Positions 49,147 to 60,447 of a stretch of 64,000 bases of DNA are shown piece after piece (within the stretch, counting starts at the first letter, position 1; each line of letters begins with the position of its first letter). The notes beneath the pieces were generated by a model. The model saw only the letters and a program-made list of their open reading frames with translations. It searched no databases and was not told the origin of the DNA. Made by a program: the position numbers and the translations under genes. Source of the DNA: Nocardioides eburneiflavus (GTDB lineage: Bacteria > Actinomycetota > Actinomycetes > Propionibacteriales > Nocardioidaceae); the NCBI RefSeq assembly GCF_004785795.1, contig NZ_SRRO01000001.1, forward strand, positions 2,170,001-2,234,000. Reading direction: 5' to 3'.

Positions 49147-49275
49147 GGGGCTGGCGGCGCGCGGGCGTACGTCGCCCCCGTCGGCGGTGCGTGAGCCACC
49201 TTCGGGGCCGTCGCGATGTCGCTGCACCACCTCCCGCGGGCGTGTCGACGACGGTGCAGGCGGGGAGGCAGTTGA

Positions 49276-49986
49276 CTACCCGAGCAGGTCGAGCTCCTCG
49301 TCGACGTGCGGGTCGGTCTCGCCGATGGCGTCCAGCTCGGCCTTGAGCTCCAGCTGCATCTCCCGGGCCAGGTCGACGACTCCGAGCTGGCGCAGCGACC
49401 ACGCCACCATCCAGCGGGCGACGCGCGTACGGGCCGGGTCGCCTATCCGCAGACGTGCCTCGAGCGCGTCCTCGAACGCCGCCAGCGCACCTCCGTGATC
49501 GCCGGCGTCGGCGTAGGCCATCCCGATGTTGTTGAGGATGGAGGCGTCCCAGTCGCGGGCGGCCGGGTCGTCGGCGGCCTTGGCCCAGGCCAGGGCCCGG
49601 TAGTGGGCATCGAGGCGGTCCGCAGGCTCGACGACGAGGGCGACCATGTGCAGGGCATCGACGGCCAGCTCGTCGAGCCCGGCCCGCTGCGCCTCGTGCG
49701 AGGCCTGCTCGAAGAACGTCCGCGAGGCCACGTCCTCATCCGCTGAGCGGAGCAGCCGCCCTCGCTCGAGGGCCAGGCGCACGCGGGACTCGGCGTCGCC
49801 GGGGGAGAGGGCGTCGAGCACCGCGTGGCCCTCGTCGTACCTCTCCTGCAGGCCGAGCGCGCGTGCGACCTGGGTCAGGGCGTGGGCCCTCTCCGGTTCA
49901 GGAGCCGTGGCTGCGACGTCGCGGAAGCGCTGCTCACTGCCTGCGGGATCGGCGAAGTCCCACAGGTCACGCAGGTGCTCGGCCAT
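49276..49986 (-). CDS. TPR-repeat protein of unknown function
   Basis: A 236-residue all-helical protein. Tetratricopeptide-like units are visible, the clearest being LNNIGMAYADAGDHGGALAA, followed by FEDALEARLRIGD. The ATG at 49986 (MAEHLRDLWDFAD) is chosen because earlier frame sequence is not protein-like. Such proteins act as scaffolds, but no partner is indicated. It is divergent from the S10 operon. Confidence 0.8.
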   Translation of the reverse strand: MAEHLRDLWDFADPAGSEQRFRDVAATAPEPERAHALTQVARALGLQERYDEGHAVLDALSPGDAESRVRLALERGRLLRSADEDVASRTFFEQASHEAQRAGLDELAVDALHMVALVVEPADRLDAHYRALAWAKAADDPAARDWDASILNNIGMAYADAGDHGGALAAFEDALEARLRIGDPARTRVARWMVAWSLRQLGVVDLAREMQLELKAELDAIGETDPHVDEELDLLG

Positions 49987-50413
49987 GCCCGGAGCGTAGG
50001 CCCACGGGTACGCTGGGGGTGCTCCCCGGGACGAGGAGGGCGTGCCACCGGCACCACGTTCATTGCGATTTGGCGTGGGTGCTCTGCGTCTGCCAAGATG
50101 TTCCGGTTGCTCCGGCGGGTTGCCGGGGTGCGGCACACCTTGACTTCTGAATCGCGTCTCCTTGATCGAACCAGTCGTCCTGCGTGCACCGCACCGGATC
50201 ACATGGTGATCGGAGGCCCGACCAGATCCGCCAGCCGGCGGGTGCCATCCAGAGCAGTACCGCCCCGGAAATTGGGTCATGTCACGAGCAACCAGCGCGA
50301 CACGCCCGACCGCGGGGGTCGGAGGATCGGCGGAGAGACAGGCGGCACTCGCCCAACGGGGGCTGAGCGCCGAAACCAGACCAGGCGTACGAGATCGAAG
50401 AGGACACGGACCT
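49987..50413 (+). other. 427-base intergenic region with S10 operon promoter and leader
   Basis: No gene is visible here. It holds a candidate promoter (50070-50099), a small hairpin CCGGC-N5-GCCGG (50112-50126) and a palindrome GATCAC-ATG-GTGATC (50197-50211). If transcription starts near 50106, the rpsJ leader is about 300 bases, long enough for a regulatory RNA such as a ribosomal-protein-binding leader. No known leader type was recognised. Confidence 0.5.
50070..50099 (+). promoter_or_regulatory. Candidate S10 operon promoter
   Basis: TTGGCG (50070-50075) and CAAGAT (50094-50099) are 18 bases apart. Both differ from consensus but are the best-placed pair in the leader. TTGACT at 50140-50145 is a second possible -35 without a good -10. 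Confidence 0.35.
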
Positions 50414-50722
50414 ATGGCGGGACAGAAGATCCGCATCAGGCTCAAGGCCTATGACCACGAGGTGATCGACACCTCGGCGCGGAAGATCGTGGACACCGTC
50501 ACCCGTACGGGTGCGAAGGTCGCCGGCCCTGTGCCGCTGCCGACCGAGAAGAACGTGTACTGCGTCATCCGTTCGCCCCACAAGTACAAGGACTCCCGCG
50601 AGCACTTCGAGATGCGCACGCACAAGCGCCTGATCGACATCATCGACCCGACGCCGAAGACCGTCGACTCGCTGATGCGTCTCGACCTGCCTGCCGGTGT
50701 CGACATCGAGATCAAGCTCTGA
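50414..50722 (+). CDS. rpsJ: 30S ribosomal protein S10
   Basis: A 102-residue protein of the 30S head, also the NusE antitermination factor. It begins [19 protein letters not shown] and has [13 protein letters not shown]. First gene of the S10 operon; AGAGGA precedes the ATG. Confidence 0.98.
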   Translation: MAGQKIRIRLKAYDHEVIDTSARKIVDTVTRTGAKVAGPVPLPTEKNVYCVIRSPHKYKDSREHFEMRTHKRLIDIIDPTPKTVDSLMRLDLPAGVDIEIKL

Positions 50723-50731
50723 GGCGACGAC

Positions 50732-51397
50732 ATGGCTAAGACTTTCGAACGCAACGTGAAGGGGCTGCTGGGCACCAAGCTCGGCATGACCCAGCTCTGG
50801 GACGAGAACAACAAGGTCGTCCCCGTCACCGTGATCGCGGCCGCGACCAACGTCGTGACCCAGGTCCGCCAGCCCGAGCTGGACGGCTACAACGCCATCC
50901 AGGTCGGCTTCGGCGAGATCGAGGCCCGCAAGGTCAACTCCCCCGACGCCGGACACTTCGCCAAGGCCGGGGTCACCCCGCGCCGGCACGTGGTCGAGAT
51001 CCGCACCGCTGACGCGACCTCCTACACCGTGGGCCAGGAGCTCGGTGTCGACACCTTCGCCGCCGGCGAGGAGATCGACGTCACCGGCACCAGCAAGGGC
51101 AAGGGCTTCGCCGGTGTCATGAAGCGCCACGGCTTCCACGGTGTCTCCGCCTCGCACGGTGCCCACCGCAACCACCGCAAGCCCGGCTCCATCGGCGCCT
51201 GCGCCACGCCGGGTCGTGTCTTCAAGGGCACCCGCATGGCTGGCCGCATGGGCAACGACACGGTCACCACCCAGAACCTGACGGTGCACGCCGTCGACGC
51301 CGAGAAGGGCCTGATCCTGGTCAAGGGTGCCGTCCCCGGCCCCAAGAACGGGCTCGTGGTCCTCCGCTCGGCCGCCAAGAAGACGCAGGAGGCCTGA
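50732..51397 (+). CDS. rplC: 50S ribosomal protein L3
   Basis: A 221-residue protein near the peptidyl transferase centre. [17 protein letters not shown] at the start and the conserved loop [20 protein letters not shown] are intact. Second gene of the S10 operon. Confidence 0.98.
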   Translation: MAKTFERNVKGLLGTKLGMTQLWDENNKVVPVTVIAAATNVVTQVRQPELDGYNAIQVGFGEIEARKVNSPDAGHFAKAGVTPRRHVVEIRTADATSYTVGQELGVDTFAAGEEIDVTGTSKGKGFAGVMKRHGFHGVSASHGAHRNHRKPGSIGACATPGRVFKGTRMAGRMGNDTVTTQNLTVHAVDAEKGLILVKGAVPGPKNGLVVLRSAAKKTQEA

Positions 51398-51399
51398 GC

Positions 51400-52275
51400 A
51401 TGGCTGTCAAGACCATCAAGGTCGACCTCCCCGCCGAGATCTTCGACGTCGAGGTCAACATTCCCCTGATCCACCAGGTCGTCGTCGCGCAGCAGGCCGC
51501 TGCTCGTCAGGGCACGCACGCCACCAAGACCCGCGCCGACGTGCGCGGTGGTGGCCGCAAGCCCTACAAGCAGAAGGGCACCGGCCGCGCCCGCCAGGGC
51601 TCGACCCGCGCGCCCCAGTTCGCCGGCGGCGGCGTCGTCCACGGCCCGCAGCCGCGCAGCTACGACCAGCGCACCCCCAAGAAGATGAAGGCCGCCGCGC
51701 TGCGCGGTGCCCTCTCGGACCGGGCCCGCAACGGTCGCATCCACGTGGTCGACTCCCTGGTGTCGGGTGACAAGCCCTCCACGAAGGCGGCGCTCACCGC
51801 GCTGACCTCGCTGACCGACCGCGTGGGCTACCTCGTGGTGCTCGAGCGTTCCGACGCGATCACCTGGCTCTCGCTGCGCAACGCGCCCGAGGTCCACATC
51901 GTCGCCGTCGACCAGCTCAACACCTACGACGTGCTGAACGCCGACGACATCGTGTTCACCCAGGGCGCCTACGACGTGTTCGTGGGTGGTGCCTCGGCTG
52001 CCAAGGCCGAGAAGCCCGCCGCCGCCAAGGCCGAGAAGCCCGCCGCGACCGAGCAGGACAGCGACGAGCCGGCCCTGCCGGCCGGCGCGAAGGCCCCGCT
52101 CAAGAGCGGCAAGAACCCCAAGGGCTACGAGGTCCAGGGTCTGGAGTCCGGCACCTACCTCGTCGAGGGCGACGCCGGCTACGACGTCTCCGGCGGCGAC
52201 TTCTGGTTCAAGTCCGCCGAGGACGCCGAGACCGCCGGCCTGACCCGCGCCGACGCGAAGGAGAGCGACAAGTGA
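51400..52275 (+). CDS. rplD: 50S ribosomal protein L4 with C-terminal extension
   Basis: A 291-residue L4; the usual length is about 205-220. The core (about 1-198) is normal and contains the exit-tunnel loop ([20 protein letters not shown]). After residue about 198 comes an Ala/Lys/Pro linker with two AEKPAA units, then a small region ending in [20 protein letters not shown] and [13 protein letters not shown]. This end resembles short stand-alone actinobacterial repeats of the type WF-x-TAEDAEAAGF. The extension ends with a stop overlapping rplW by 4 bases, so it is not an assembly artefact at an edge. Its role is unknown. Confidence 0.97.
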   Translation: MAVKTIKVDLPAEIFDVEVNIPLIHQVVVAQQAAARQGTHATKTRADVRGGGRKPYKQKGTGRARQGSTRAPQFAGGGVVHGPQPRSYDQRTPKKMKAAALRGALSDRARNGRIHVVDSLVSGDKPSTKAALTALTSLTDRVGYLVVLERSDAITWLSLRNAPEVHIVAVDQLNTYDVLNADDIVFTQGAYDVFVGGASAAKAEKPAAAKAEKPAATEQDSDEPALPAGAKAPLKSGKNPKGYEVQGLESGTYLVEGDAGYDVSGGDFWFKSAEDAETAGLTRADAKESDK

Positions 52276-52577
52276 GCACCCTGCACAAGGACCACCGCGA
52301 CGTGCTGATCGCGCCGGTCGTGTCGGAGAAGAGCTACGGCCTGCTCGACGCCAACAAGTACACCTTCATCGTCCACCCGGACGCCAACAAGACCGAGATC
52401 AAGATCGCGGTCGAGAAGGTCTTCGGCGTCAAGGTCACCTCGGTCAACACGATCAACCGCCAGGGCAAGACGCGTCGCACCCGCTACGGCCTGGGCAAGC
52501 GTCCCAACACCAAGCGCGCGATCGTCAGCCTCGCCGAGGGCCACCGCATCGACATCTTCGGAGGTCCGGTCTCCTGA
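52272..52577 (+). CDS. rplW: 50S ribosomal protein L23
   Basis: A 101-residue protein at the tunnel exit, a docking site for trigger factor and [23 protein letters not shown] is the conserved core. GTG start inside the rplD stop. Confidence 0.97.
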   Translation: MSTLHKDHRDVLIAPVVSEKSYGLLDANKYTFIVHPDANKTEIKIAVEKVFGVKVTSVNTINRQGKTRRTRYGLGKRPNTKRAIVSLAEGHRIDIFGGPVS

Positions 52578-52601
52578 CCGGGCTCCTGACTAGGAACTGA
52601 T

Positions 52602-53438
<837 letters not shown>

Positions 53439-53443
53439 CCGAC

Positions 53444-53725
53444 ATGCCTCGCAGCCTGAAGAAGGGCCCCTTCATCGACGACCACCTTCAGAAGAAGGTG
53501 GACGCCGAGAACGAGAAGGGCACCCACAACGTCATCAAGACCTGGTCGCGCCGGTCGATGATCGTGCCCGACATGATCGGTCACACCATCGCCGTGCACG
53601 ACGGTCGCAAGCACGTCCCCGTCTTCGTGACCGACTCCATGGTCGGCCACAAGCTCGGGGAGTTCGCCCCCACCCGCACCTACCGCGGGCACGTCAAGGA
53701 AGACCGGAAGGGACGCCGTCGATGA
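53444..53725 (+). CDS. rpsS: 30S ribosomal protein S19
   Basis: A 93-residue protein of the 30S head. [19 protein letters not shown] and [20 protein letters not shown] are canonical. It overlaps rplV by 4 bases. Confidence 0.98.
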   Translation: MPRSLKKGPFIDDHLQKKVDAENEKGTHNVIKTWSRRSMIVPDMIGHTIAVHDGRKHVPVFVTDSMVGHKLGEFAPTRTYRGHVKEDRKGRRR

Positions 53726-54156
53726 GCACCACCGAGCGCAGCCGCACCAGTGCGCGCCGCGAGTCGCTGCTCGGCGACCAGCCGGGCGCGTTCGCCAGCG
53801 CACGCTACGTGCGGATCACCCCGATGAAGGCCCGCCGTGTCGTCGACATGGTCCGCGGCCTCCAGGTCGACGAGGCCCTCACCCTGCTGCAGTTCGCGCC
53901 GCAGGCCGCCTCCGAGACCGTCTACAAGGTGCTGGAGAGCGCCGTCGCCAACGCCGAGACCACCGAGGGCCTCAACCGGGCCGACCTGGTGCTCTCCGTC
54001 GCGATGGTCGACGAGGGCCCGACGATGAAGCGTTGGCGTCCGCGTGCCCAGGGTCGTGCGACCCGCATCAACAAGCGCACCAGCCACATCACCCTCGCGG
54101 TGCAGCCGGCCGACGCGCTGACCAACCCCAAGGGTAAGAACGGAAAGGGTGCCTGA
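53722..54156 (+). CDS. rplV: 50S ribosomal protein L22
   Basis: A 144-residue protein lining the exit tunnel. [20 protein letters not shown] and the tunnel loop near [11 protein letters not shown] (here [20 protein letters not shown]) are present. An N-terminal 25-residue extension precedes the core. ATG start inside the rpsS stop. Confidence 0.97.
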   Translation: MSTTERSRTSARRESLLGDQPGAFASARYVRITPMKARRVVDMVRGLQVDEALTLLQFAPQAASETVYKVLESAVANAETTEGLNRADLVLSVAMVDEGPTMKRWRPRAQGRATRINKRTSHITLAVQPADALTNPKGKNGKGA

Positions 54157-54974
54157 TGGGCCAGAAGATCAACCCGAACGGCTTCCGCCTGGGCATCTCC
54201 ACCGACCACAAGAGCCGTTGGTACGCCGACAAGCTCTACAAGTCGTACGTCGGTGAGGACGTCGCCATCCGCAAGCTGCTCTCCAAGGGCATGGAGCGGG
54301 CCGGCATCTCCAAGGTCGAGATCGAGCGCACCCGTGACCGCGTCCGTGTGGACATCCACACCGCGCGTCCCGGCATCGTCATCGGTCGTCGTGGCGCCGA
54401 GGCGGACCGCATCCGCGGCGAGCTCGAGAAGCTCACCGGCAAGCAGGTCCAGCTCAACATCCTCGAGGTCAAGCAGCCCGAGGTCGACGCGCAGCTGGTC
54501 GCCCAGGGTGTCGCCGAGCAGCTCGCGGGCCGCGTGCAGTTCCGTCGCGCCATGCGCAAGGCGATGCAGACCTCGATGCGCTCGGGTGCCAAGGGCATCC
54601 GGATCCAGTGCTCGGGCCGCCTCAACGGTGCCGAGATGTCGCGCACGGAGTTCTACCGCGAGGGCCGCGTGCCCCTGCACACCCTCCGCGCGGACATCGA
54701 CTACGGCTTCTACGAGGCCAAGACCACCTTCGGCCGCATCGGCGTGAAGGTCTGGATCTACAAGGGCGAGGTCGCCGGCACCCGTGCCGAGCGCCAGGCC
54801 CAGCAGGCCGCCCGCGCCGGTGCCCCCGGCCGCAGCGGCCGTCCCAACACCCGTGGCGGCGACCGCCCGAGCCGTGGCTCGCGTGGCGACCGCGCACCTC
54901 GCACCGAGGGCACCGCTGAGGCTTCAGCGGCCCCGGCTGCCGAGGCTGCACCGAGCACCGGACAGGAGGCCTGA
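54156..54974 (+). CDS. rpsC: 30S ribosomal protein S3
   Basis: A 272-residue protein with KH domain ([20 protein letters not shown]) and a basic, Arg/Gly/Ala-rich tail of about 50 residues usual in actinobacteria. It shares one base with rplV (TGATG). Confidence 0.98.
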   Translation: MGQKINPNGFRLGISTDHKSRWYADKLYKSYVGEDVAIRKLLSKGMERAGISKVEIERTRDRVRVDIHTARPGIVIGRRGAEADRIRGELEKLTGKQVQLNILEVKQPEVDAQLVAQGVAEQLAGRVQFRRAMRKAMQTSMRSGAKGIRIQCSGRLNGAEMSRTEFYREGRVPLHTLRADIDYGFYEAKTTFGRIGVKVWIYKGEVAGTRAERQAQQAARAGAPGRSGRPNTRGGDRPSRGSRGDRAPRTEGTAEASAAPAAEAAPSTGQEA

Positions 54975-54978
54975 CCTC

Positions 54979-55398
54979 ATGTTGATGCCCCGTCGCGTCA
55001 AGCACCGCAAGCAGCACCACCCCAAGCGTCGTGGCGTCGCCAAGGGCGGCACCTCGCTGGCCTTCGGTGACTTCGGCATCCAGGCGGTCGAGGGTCACTA
55101 CGTGACCAACCGACAGATCGAGTCGGCTCGTATCGCCATGACCCGTCACATCAAGCGTGGTGGAAAGGTCTGGATCAACATCTACCCGGATCGCCCGCTG
55201 ACCAAGAAGCCTGCCGAGACCCGCATGGGTTCCGGCAAGGGTTCCCCCGAGTGGTGGGTGGCCAACGTCAAGCCCGGCCGCGTCATGTTCGAACTCTCCG
55301 GTGTCGACGAGGTGACTGCTCGTGAGGCCATGCGCCGCGCGATGCACAAGCTCCCGATGAAGTGCCGGTTCATCTCCCGTGAGGCCGGTGAATTCTGA
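54979..55398 (+). CDS. rplP: 50S ribosomal protein L16
   Basis: A 139-residue protein at the A-site side of the 50[20 protein letters not shown] and [19 protein letters not shown] are the standard signatures. It shares one base with rpmC. Confidence 0.98.
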   Translation: MLMPRRVKHRKQHHPKRRGVAKGGTSLAFGDFGIQAVEGHYVTNRQIESARIAMTRHIKRGGKVWINIYPDRPLTKKPAETRMGSGKGSPEWWVANVKPGRVMFELSGVDEVTAREAMRRAMHKLPMKCRFISREAGEF

Positions 55399-55640
55399 TG
55401 GCTACCAAGCTGAACGCCCACGAGCTCGACGAGCTCAACGCCACCGAGCTGGAGGCGAAGCTGCGCGAGGCCAAGGAGGAGCTGTTCAACCTCCGCTTCC
55501 AGGCGGCCACCGGCCAGCTGGAGAGCAACGGTCGGCTCCGCGTGGTCAAGAAGGACATCGCCCGCATCTACACCGTGGTCCGCGAGCGCGAGCTCGGCAT
55601 CCGCACCACCCCGGGCACCAACGAAGAGGCGAAGGCATGA
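55398..55640 (+). CDS. rpmC: 50S ribosomal protein L29
   Basis: An 80-residue helical-hairpin protein near the tunnel exit. [19 protein letters not shown] is its signature. It overlaps rpsQ by 4 bases. Confidence 0.97.
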   Translation: MATKLNAHELDELNATELEAKLREAKEELFNLRFQAATGQLESNGRLRVVKKDIARIYTVVRERELGIRTTPGTNEEAKA

Positions 55641-55921
55641 GCGAGAACACTGCGACCCAGACGACTGGCGAGCGCAACCAGCGCAAGGTCCGCGAGGGCC
55701 TCGTCGTGAGCGACAAGATGGACAAGACCATCGTCGTCGCCGTCGAGGACCGCGTGAAGCACGCCCTCTACGGCAAGGTCATGCGCAAGACGTCGCGCCT
55801 GAAGGCCCACGACGAGACCAACCAGTGCGGCATCGGCGACCGGGTCCTGATCATGGAGACCCGCCCGCTGTCCGCCACCAAGCGCTGGCGCCTCGTCGAG
55901 GTCCTCGAGAAGGCCAAGTGA
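55637..55921 (+). CDS. rpsQ: 30S ribosomal protein S17
   Basis: A 94-residue OB-fold protein. [20 protein letters not shown] and [20 protein letters not shown] are conserved. It ends the S10-type set; a 103-base gap follows before rplN and may hold an internal start, but no clear promoter was seen. Confidence 0.97.
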   Translation: MSENTATQTTGERNQRKVREGLVVSDKMDKTIVVAVEDRVKHALYGKVMRKTSRLKAHDETNQCGIGDRVLIMETRPLSATKRWRLVEVLEKAK

Positions 55922-56024
55922 CCTGAGGCCCCCGGCCTCGAGCTCCACATTTCCACACATCAGTTCGGCCAGGCTCGCCCCCCGCTGAGGGAGCGAGAAC
56001 CAGCTCGACAACCAGGAGAAATCA

Positions 56025-56393
56025 ATGATCCAGCAGGAGTCGCGACTCAAGGTCGCCGACAACACCGGTGCGAAGGAGATCCTCTGCATCCGTGTTCTCG
56101 GTGGCTCTGGGCGTCGCTACGCCGGCATCGGTGACGTCATCGTCGCCACCGTCAAGGACGCGATCCCCGGTGGCAACGTCAAGAAGGGCGACGTCGTCAA
56201 GGCCGTGGTCGTACGCACCGTCAAGGAGCGTCGCCGCGCCGACGGTTCCTACATCCGCTTCGACGAGAACGCCGCCGTCATCCTCAAGAACGACGGCGAG
56301 CCGCGCGGCACGCGCATCTTCGGCCCCGTCGGCCGCGAGCTGCGTGAGAAGCGCTTCATGAAGATCATCTCGCTCGCCCCGGAGGTGTTGTGA
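56025..56393 (+). CDS. rplN: 50S ribosomal protein L14
   Basis: A 122-residue protein at the subunit interface. [20 protein letters not shown] is the canonical start. First gene of the spc set. Confidence 0.98.
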   Translation: MIQQESRLKVADNTGAKEILCIRVLGGSGRRYAGIGDVIVATVKDAIPGGNVKKGDVVKAVVVRTVKERRRADGSYIRFDENAAVILKNDGEPRGTRIFGPVGRELREKRFMKIISLAPEVL

Positions 56394-56396
56394 GAG

Positions 56397-56750
56397 ATGG
56401 GTAAGAACATGAACATCAAGAAGGGCGACACCGTCAAGGTGATCGCCGGCAAGGACAAGGGTGCCCAGGGCAAGGTCATCTCGGTCCTCCGCGAGGAGGA
56501 GCGCGTGATCGTCGAGGGTGTCAACCTCGTCAAGCGCCACACCAAGTCCGTGCAGCAGACCAACACCACCGGCGGCATCATCACCCGCGAGGCGCCCATC
56601 CACGTCTCCAACGTGATGCTCGTCGAGGGTGACGGCGTCACGCGTGTCGGCTTCCGCCGCGACGAGGTCACCAAGCGCCGTCCCGACGGCTCGACCTACA
56701 CCGCCACCCGGTCGGTCCGCGTGTCCCGCAAGACCGGCAAGGAGATCTGA
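56397..56750 (+). CDS. rplX: 50S ribosomal protein L24
   Basis: A 117-residue assembly initiator with a KOW motif ([20 protein letters not shown]). An ATG at 56409 could also be the start. Confidence 0.96.
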   Translation: MGKNMNIKKGDTVKVIAGKDKGAQGKVISVLREEERVIVEGVNLVKRHTKSVQQTNTTGGIITREAPIHVSNVMLVEGDGVTRVGFRRDEVTKRRPDGSTYTATRSVRVSRKTGKEI

Positions 56751-56751
56751 G

Positions 56752-57318
56752 ATGGCCGAGACCCAGACCACTGAGATTCCGCGGCTCAAGTCGCGCTACC
56801 GCGAGGAGATCGTCCCCGCGCTGCGCTCCGAGTTCGACATCGCCAACATCATGCAGGTCCCCGGCCTGACCAAGATCGTGGTCAACATGGGCGTCGGCGA
56901 GGCAGCTCGCGACTCCAAGCTGATCGAGGGCGCGATCCGCGACCTCACCGCGATCACCGGCCAGAAGCCGGCCGTGACCAAGGCCCGCAAGTCCATCGCA
57001 CAGTTCAAGCTGCGCGAGGGCATGCCGATCGGTGCGCACGTCACGCTGCGCGGCGACCGCATGTGGGAGTTCCTGGACCGCCTGCTGTCCCTGGCCCTGC
57101 CCCGCATCCGCGACTTCCGCGGCCTCTCGCCCAAGCAGTTCGACGGTCGTGGCAACTACACCTTCGGTCTCACCGAGCAGGTCATGTTCCACGAGATCAA
57201 CCAGGACAAGATCGACCGGTCGCGCGGCATGGACATCACCATCGTGACCACCGCCACCAACGACGACGAGGGCCGCGCGCTGCTGAAGCAGCTCGGCTTC
57301 CCGTTCAAGGAGAACTGA
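56752..57318 (+). CDS. rplE: 50S ribosomal protein L5
   Basis: A 188-residue 5S rRNA-binding protein. [20 protein letters not shown] and [19 protein letters not shown] are conserved. ATG at 56752 chosen. Confidence 0.98.
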
Positions 57319-57319
57319 C

Positions 57320-57505
57320 ATGGCGAAGACTGCTCTCAAGGTCAAGGCCGCTCGCAAGCCGAAGTTCGCTGTCCGCGGCTACACCCGCTGCCAGCGCTGC
57401 GGCCGCCCGAAGGCCGTCTACCGCAAGTTCGGCCTGTGCCGCATCTGCCTGCGGGAGATGGCCCACCGCGGCGAGCTCCCCGGCGTCACCAAGTCCTCCT
57501 GGTAA
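57320..57505 (+). CDS. rpsN: 30S ribosomal protein S14 type Z (zinc-binding)
   Basis: A 61-residue S14 with the four zinc Cys at 24, 27, 40 and 43 (CQRC and CRIC). This is the ancestral zinc form; a Zn-free paralogue may exist elsewhere in the genome. It lies one base after rplE. Confidence 0.97.
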
Positions 57506-57574
57506 TTCCCTCACACACGTTGAAGGTCCCCAGGCCGTGAGCCTGAGGAAACCACGACGAGAAAGAACCACATC

Positions 57575-57994
57575 ATGACGATGACTGACCCGATCGCAGA
57601 CATGCTCACGCGCCTGCGCAACGCCAACCAGGCGTACCACGACGTGGTGTCGATGCCCTACAGCAAGATGAAGGCCGGCCTCGCGGAGATCCTCAAGCAG
57701 GAGGGCTACATCACCTCCTACGACGTCGCCGACAACGTCAGCGCCGAGGGCGAGCCCGCCGTCGGCAAGACGCTGACCGTGACGCTCAAGTACGGCCGCA
57801 ACCGGGAGCGCTCCATCGCGGGCGTGCGCCGCATCAGCAAGCCCGGCCTGCGCGTCTACGCCAAGAGCACCAACCTGCCCAAGGTCCTCGGTGGCCTCGG
57901 CGTCGCGATCATCTCGACGTCGCAGGGCCTGCTGACCGACCGCCAGGCGAACCAGAAGGGCGTGGGCGGCGAAGTCCTCGCCTACGTCTGGTGA
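57575..57994 (+). CDS. rpsH: 30S ribosomal protein S8
   Basis: A 139-residue protein. [19 protein letters not shown] and the C-terminal [11 protein letters not shown] are canonical; [12 protein letters not shown] is also conserved. ATG at 57575, possibly 57581. Confidence 0.98.
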   Translation: MTMTDPIADMLTRLRNANQAYHDVVSMPYSKMKAGLAEILKQEGYITSYDVADNVSAEGEPAVGKTLTVTLKYGRNRERSIAGVRRISKPGLRVYAKSTNLPKVLGGLGVAIISTSQGLLTDRQANQKGVGGEVLAYVW

Positions 57995-58028
57995 CCCGGA
58001 CCAACTGAGACCAGGAAGAGAGAGAAGC

Positions 58029-58571
58029 ATGTCGCGCATTGGCAAGCTCCCCATCGCGGTCCCGTCCGGTGTCGACGTCGCGATCGACGACTCGCTGGTG
58101 ACCGTCAAGGGCCCCAAGGGCACCCTGTCGCACACCATCGCGTCGCCGATCACGGTCGCCAAGGGCGAGGACGGCATCCTCGAGGTCAAGCGTCCCGACG
58201 ACGAGCGCAACAGCCGCTCGCTCCACGGCCTGACCCGCACGCTCATCAACAACATGGTGGTGGGCGTCACCGAGGGCTACGAGAAGAAGCTCGAGATCGT
58301 CGGCGTGGGCTACCGCGTGCTGCCCAAGGGCCCGACGCAGCTCGAGTTCCAGCTCGGCTACTCGCACCCGATCATCTTCGACGCCCCCGAGGGCATCACC
58401 TTCACCGTCGAGGGCCCGACCAAGCTCGGTGTCGTCGGCATCGACAAGCAGCTCGTCGGCGAGGTCGCGGCCAACATCCGCAAGCTCCGCAAGCCTGAGC
58501 CCTACAAGGGCAAGGGCGTGCGCTACGCCGGCGAGCACATCCGCCGCAAGGTCGGAAAGGCCGGTAAGTGA
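58029..58571 (+). CDS. rplF: 50S ribosomal protein L6
   Basis: A 180-residue two-domain protein. [17 protein letters not shown] and the C-terminal [20 protein letters not shown] are canonical. Confidence 0.98.
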   Translation: MSRIGKLPIAVPSGVDVAIDDSLVTVKGPKGTLSHTIASPITVAKGEDGILEVKRPDDERNSRSLHGLTRTLINNMVVGVTEGYEKKLEIVGVGYRVLPKGPTQLEFQLGYSHPIIFDAPEGITFTVEGPTKLGVVGIDKQLVGEVAANIRKLRKPEPYKGKGVRYAGEHIRRKVGKAGK

Positions 58572-58572
58572 C

Positions 58573-58956
58573 ATGGCGATCTCCCTGAGCAACAACAAGC
58601 ACACGGCGAACCGTGTCCGTGCCCGTCTGCGCCGTCAGGCGCGTGGTCGCAAGCGCATCAACGGCACCGCCGAGCGTCCGCGCCTGGTCGTGACGAAGTC
58701 GGCCAAGCACCTCTCGGTGCAGGTCGTCGACGACCTCAAGGGCGCCACGCTGGCGTACGCCTCCACGATGGAGGCCGACGTGCGTGGCACCGACGGCGAC
58801 AAGACCGCCAAGGCCAAGAAGGTCGGCGAGCTGGTGGCCACGCGTGCCAAGGCCGCCGGTATCGAGGACGTCGTCTTCGACCGTGCCGGCAACAAGTACC
58901 ACGGTCGCATCGCGGCCCTGGCTGACGCCGCCCGTGAGGGCGGCCTCCAGTTCTGA
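58573..58956 (+). CDS. rplR: 50S ribosomal protein L18
   Basis: A 127-residue 5S rRNA-binding protein. [18 protein letters not shown] and the C-terminal [19 protein letters not shown] are canonical. One base after rplF. Confidence 0.97.
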   Translation: MAISLSNNKHTANRVRARLRRQARGRKRINGTAERPRLVVTKSAKHLSVQVVDDLKGATLAYASTMEADVRGTDGDKTAKAKKVGELVATRAKAAGIEDVVFDRAGNKYHGRIAALADAAREGGLQF

Positions 58957-58997
58957 TCGCCCGACCCCATGATTGTGATTATTAAGGAGCAAGTCTC

Positions 58998-59621
58998 ATG
59001 AGCGGAGCCCAGCGCGGACAGCGCGGTGGCGAGCGCCAGTCTGGTGACCGTCGCGGACGCGACAACGGTCGCAACCAGGCTGACAAGACCGCCTACATCG
59101 AGCGCGTCGTGGCGATCAACCGAGTCGCCAAGGTCGTGAAGGGTGGTCGTCGCTTCAGCTTCACCGCCCTCGTGATCGTCGGCGACGGTGAAGGTCTGGT
59201 CGGCGTCGGCTACGGCAAGGCGAAGGAAGTTCCCGCGGCGATCGCCAAGGGTGTCGAGGAGGCCAAGAAGCACTTCTTCAAGGTCCCCCGCATCCAGGGC
59301 ACCATCCCGCACCCGGTGCAGGGCGAGAAGGCCGCGGGCGTCGTCCTGCTGCGTCCCGCCGCTCCCGGTACCGGTGTGATCGCCGGTGGCCCGGTGCGCG
59401 CGGTCCTCGAGTGCGCCGGCATCCACGACGTGCTGAGCAAGTCGCTCGGCTCGTCCAACCAGATCAACATCGTGCACGCGACCGTCGAGGCGCTGCGGAT
59501 GCTCGAGGAGCCCGAGGCCGTGGCCGCTCGCCGCGGCATGCGCGTCGAGGACGTCACCCCGGCCGCGCTGCTCAAGGCGCGCGCCGAGGGTCAGAACGAG
59601 ACCGCGGGGGTGCAGTCCTGA
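58998..59621 (+). CDS. rpsE: 30S ribosomal protein S5
   Basis: A 207-residue protein involved in decoding accuracy. An N-terminal Arg/Gly/Gln-rich stretch of about 30 residues precedes the core ([20 protein letters not shown]). [18 protein letters not shown] is conserved. It shares one base with rpmD. Confidence 0.98.
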   Translation: MSGAQRGQRGGERQSGDRRGRDNGRNQADKTAYIERVVAINRVAKVVKGGRRFSFTALVIVGDGEGLVGVGYGKAKEVPAAIAKGVEEAKKHFFKVPRIQGTIPHPVQGEKAAGVVLLRPAAPGTGVIAGGPVRAVLECAGIHDVLSKSLGSSNQINIVHATVEALRMLEEPEAVAARRGMRVEDVTPAALLKARAEGQNETAGVQS

Positions 59622-59803
59622 TGGCGCAGCTCAAGGTCCAGCAGAAGCGCGGACTGGTCGGCCTCAAGGCCAACCAGCGCGAGACGCTTCGCTCGCTCGG
59701 TCTCAAGCGGATCGGCGACGTCGTCGTGAAGGAAGACCGCCCGGAGATCCGGGGCATGATCAACACCGTCCGTCACCTGGTGACGTTCGAGGAGGTGGAG
59801 TGA
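59621..59803 (+). CDS. rpmD: 50S ribosomal protein L30
   Basis: A 60-residue protein. [20 protein letters not shown] is its signature. Starts inside the rpsE stop. Confidence 0.97.
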   Translation: MAQLKVQQKRGLVGLKANQRETLRSLGLKRIGDVVVKEDRPEIRGMINTVRHLVTFEEVE

Positions 59804-59804
59804 C

Positions 59805-60245
59805 ATGACGCTCAAGCTGCACCACTTGCGTCCCGCTCCGGGCGCCAAGACCGCCAAGACCCGTGTGGGTCGCGGTGAGGGTTCCAAGGGCAAGACGGCC
59901 GGCCGCGGTACCAAGGGCACCAAGGCGCGCTACCAGGTCCCGGTCGCCTTCGAGGGTGGCCAGATGCCGATCCACATGCGCCTGCCCAAGCTGAAGGGCT
60001 TCAAGAACCCCTTCCGCGTGGAGTTCCAGGTCGTCAACCTCGACCGCCTCGGCGAGCTGTTCCCCGAGGGTGGCACCGTGACGGTCGCCGACCTGGTGGC
60101 CAAGGGCGCGGTTCGCAAGAACCAGCCCGTCAAGGTCCTGGGTCAGGGCGACATCTCGGTCGCCGTCCAGGTCAGCGCCGACGCGTTCTCGACCTCCGCC
60201 AAGGAGAAGATCGAGGCCGCCGGTGGTTCCGTGACCGTGGCCTGA
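59805..60245 (+). CDS. rplO: 50S ribosomal protein L15
   Basis: A 146-residue assembly protein. [20 protein letters not shown] is its glycine-rich N-terminal arm. Last ribosomal gene before the secY terminator-like hairpin. Confidence 0.98.
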   Translation: MTLKLHHLRPAPGAKTAKTRVGRGEGSKGKTAGRGTKGTKARYQVPVAFEGGQMPIHMRLPKLKGFKNPFRVEFQVVNLDRLGELFPEGGTVTVADLVAKGAVRKNQPVKVLGQGDISVAVQVSADAFSTSAKEKIEAAGGSVTVA

Positions 60246-60268
60246 GGCCCCGATCTCGCACATCCGGT

Positions 60269-60309
60269 GAAGGCCTGGCCGCACAGTGGGAACTGTCGGC
60301 CGGGCCTTC
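60269..60309 (+). terminator. Large hairpin between rplO and secY
   Basis: GAAGGCC and GGCCTTC close a long stem that continues as GGCCG/CGGCC and ACAGT/ACTGT around a GGGA loop (60269-60309), followed by a moderately T-rich stretch. It probably ends or weakens spc transcription. The remaining 138 bases to secY may carry its own promoter; TAGGCT at 60358-60363 is a possible -10 without a good -35. Confidence 0.75.
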
Positions 60310-60447
60310 GTCGTTCTCTCCCTGATCGTCAGGTGAAGCGGGTCGAAACCCGACTGTTAGGCTTCCCCGGGCCCTCCGCCGTACGACGGTGAGGGTTTCT
60401 CGTCAGCCCACCGATCCTGGCTGGGCACCCATACGAAAGAGGAACCA

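Noticed and set aside
49147..49275. CTGCACC/GGTGCAG inverted repeat between trmB and the TPR gene as a terminator
   Set aside because: The 7-bp arms are 24 bases apart with no U tract, too weak to call.
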